A program made the translations under genes and the position numbers. A stretch of 64,000 nt of DNA from Nocardia gamkensis NBRC 108242 (GTDB lineage: Bacteria; Actinomycetota; Actinomycetes; Mycobacteriales; Mycobacteriaceae): positions 1 to 64,000 of the forward strand of contig NZ_BDBM01000033.1 of assembly GCF_001612985.1 (NCBI RefSeq), written 5' to 3'. Each line of letters opens with the position of its first letter. Positions within the stretch are counted from its first letter, which is position 1. This document shows positions 63,698 to 64,000 of this stretch, piece by piece. Under the pieces are notes generated by a model that saw only the letters and a list, made by a program, of their open reading frames with translations, did no database searches and was not told the DNA's origin.

Positions 63698-64000
63698 GAC
63701 CTGAGGTGTCGCCGCGTGGCCGGGTCAGCAGCCTGCTACCCGATTTTCCCTGGGACACCATCGCTTCGGTGAAGGTGCGGGCGGCTGCCCATCCAGGCGG
63801 GATCGTCGATCTGTCGGTCGGCACTCCGGTCGACCCGGTCGACCCGCTGATCCGGACCGCGCTGAACTCCGTCGCCGCGGTGCCCGGCTACCCGACCACG
63901 CACGGCACCCCCGAACTCCGTGCGGCCGCGGTCGACGCGCTGAAGCGGCGCTACGGGATCACCGGACTCGAGCCCGCGGCCGTGCTGCCCGCCATCGGCA
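63694..64000 (+). CDS. dapC: Succinyldiaminopimelate transaminase-like aminotransferase (partial, runs off window)
   Basis: The frame opens at GTG 63694 (overlap GTGA with fdxC) or GTG 63706. It reads RVSSLLPDFPWDTIASVKVRAA, then GIVDLSVGTPVDPVDPLI, VPGYPTTHGTPELRAAAVDALKRRYGI and ends at AVLPAIG. This is the N-terminus of a class I/II aminotransferase of the DapC type, which makes the amino donor step of the lysine/diaminopimelate pathway. The PLP lysine lies beyond the window. Rv1178, next to fdxC in M. tuberculosis, is of this type. Confidence 0.88.
   Translation, partial: MRPEVSPRGRVSSLLPDFPWDTIASVKVRAAAHPGGIVDLSVGTPVDPVDPLIRTALNSVAAVPGYPTTHGTPELRAAAVDALKRRYGITGLEPAAVLPAIG

Overview
The window is a 64 kb stretch of a high-GC actinobacterial chromosome, most likely Nocardia or a close relative in the Mycobacteriales. 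GTG starts and 4-base stop/start overlaps (ATGA, GTGA) are common. The last 16 kb keeps the order known around Rv1159-Rv1178 in Mycobacterium tuberculosis: pimE, pterin dehydratase, typA, lpqW, mshB, a Rv1171-like membrane gene, fbiC, fdxC and an aminotransferase. The genus is an inference from gene content; no rRNA or convincing tRNA is present.

Layout. 1-9.1 kb is a DNA-maintenance block: a DUF6542-like membrane protein, rmuC, sbcD-sbcC, and an ogt/ada-alkA alkylation-repair pair. 9.2-15.1 kb holds cstA with its small YbdD partner and a complete three-gene carbohydrate-type ABC importer. 15.2-20.9 kb has a VOC protein with an AraC regulator, a quinone-reductase-like gene, ychF, and an ECF sigma factor with a SnoaL tail followed by a free-standing SnoaL protein. 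20.9-27.8 kb looks like accessory DNA: a decayed P-loop kinase remnant, a HAD hydrolase, a CYP136-like P450 with a divergent TetR and a perfect operator palindrome, short degenerate direct repeats outside that pair, an SLT lytic-transglycosylase protein and a four-helix membrane protein. 28.1-31.9 kb has a magnesium-chelatase-like AAA gene broken by an apparent 2-base deletion, its VWA partner and a lipoprotein. 32.1-34.4 kb is a four-gene module of three roadblock/LC7-type proteins and one DUF4388-like protein without a GTPase or kinase, preceded by iterated AT-rich palindromes at an exact 17-bp period. 34.4-39.6 kb has a flavin reductase, a small membrane protein, a MarR/MFS divergent pair, a 12-copy heptanucleotide tandem repeat and a WYL/TIGR03086 divergent pair. 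39.8-43.4 kb is a complete osmoprotectant ABC operon. 43.5-47.7 kb groups envelope or exported proteins (CHAP, an internally duplicated protein, a DUF1906 protein, a Ser-x-x tripeptide-repeat protein and a secreted protein). 47.9-64 kb is the conserved envelope, mycothiol and F420 block.

How the parts fit. PimE (phosphatidylinositol mannoside elongation) and LpqW (control of that pathway) lie 4 kb apart. MshB (mycothiol) is translationally coupled to LpqW. FbiC makes the F420 chromophore precursor, and FdxC/DapC follow as a coupled pair. The strongest candidates for undescribed biology are the orphan roadblock module with its iterated operator, the Ser-x-x repeat protein and the internally duplicated protein at 44.4 kb.
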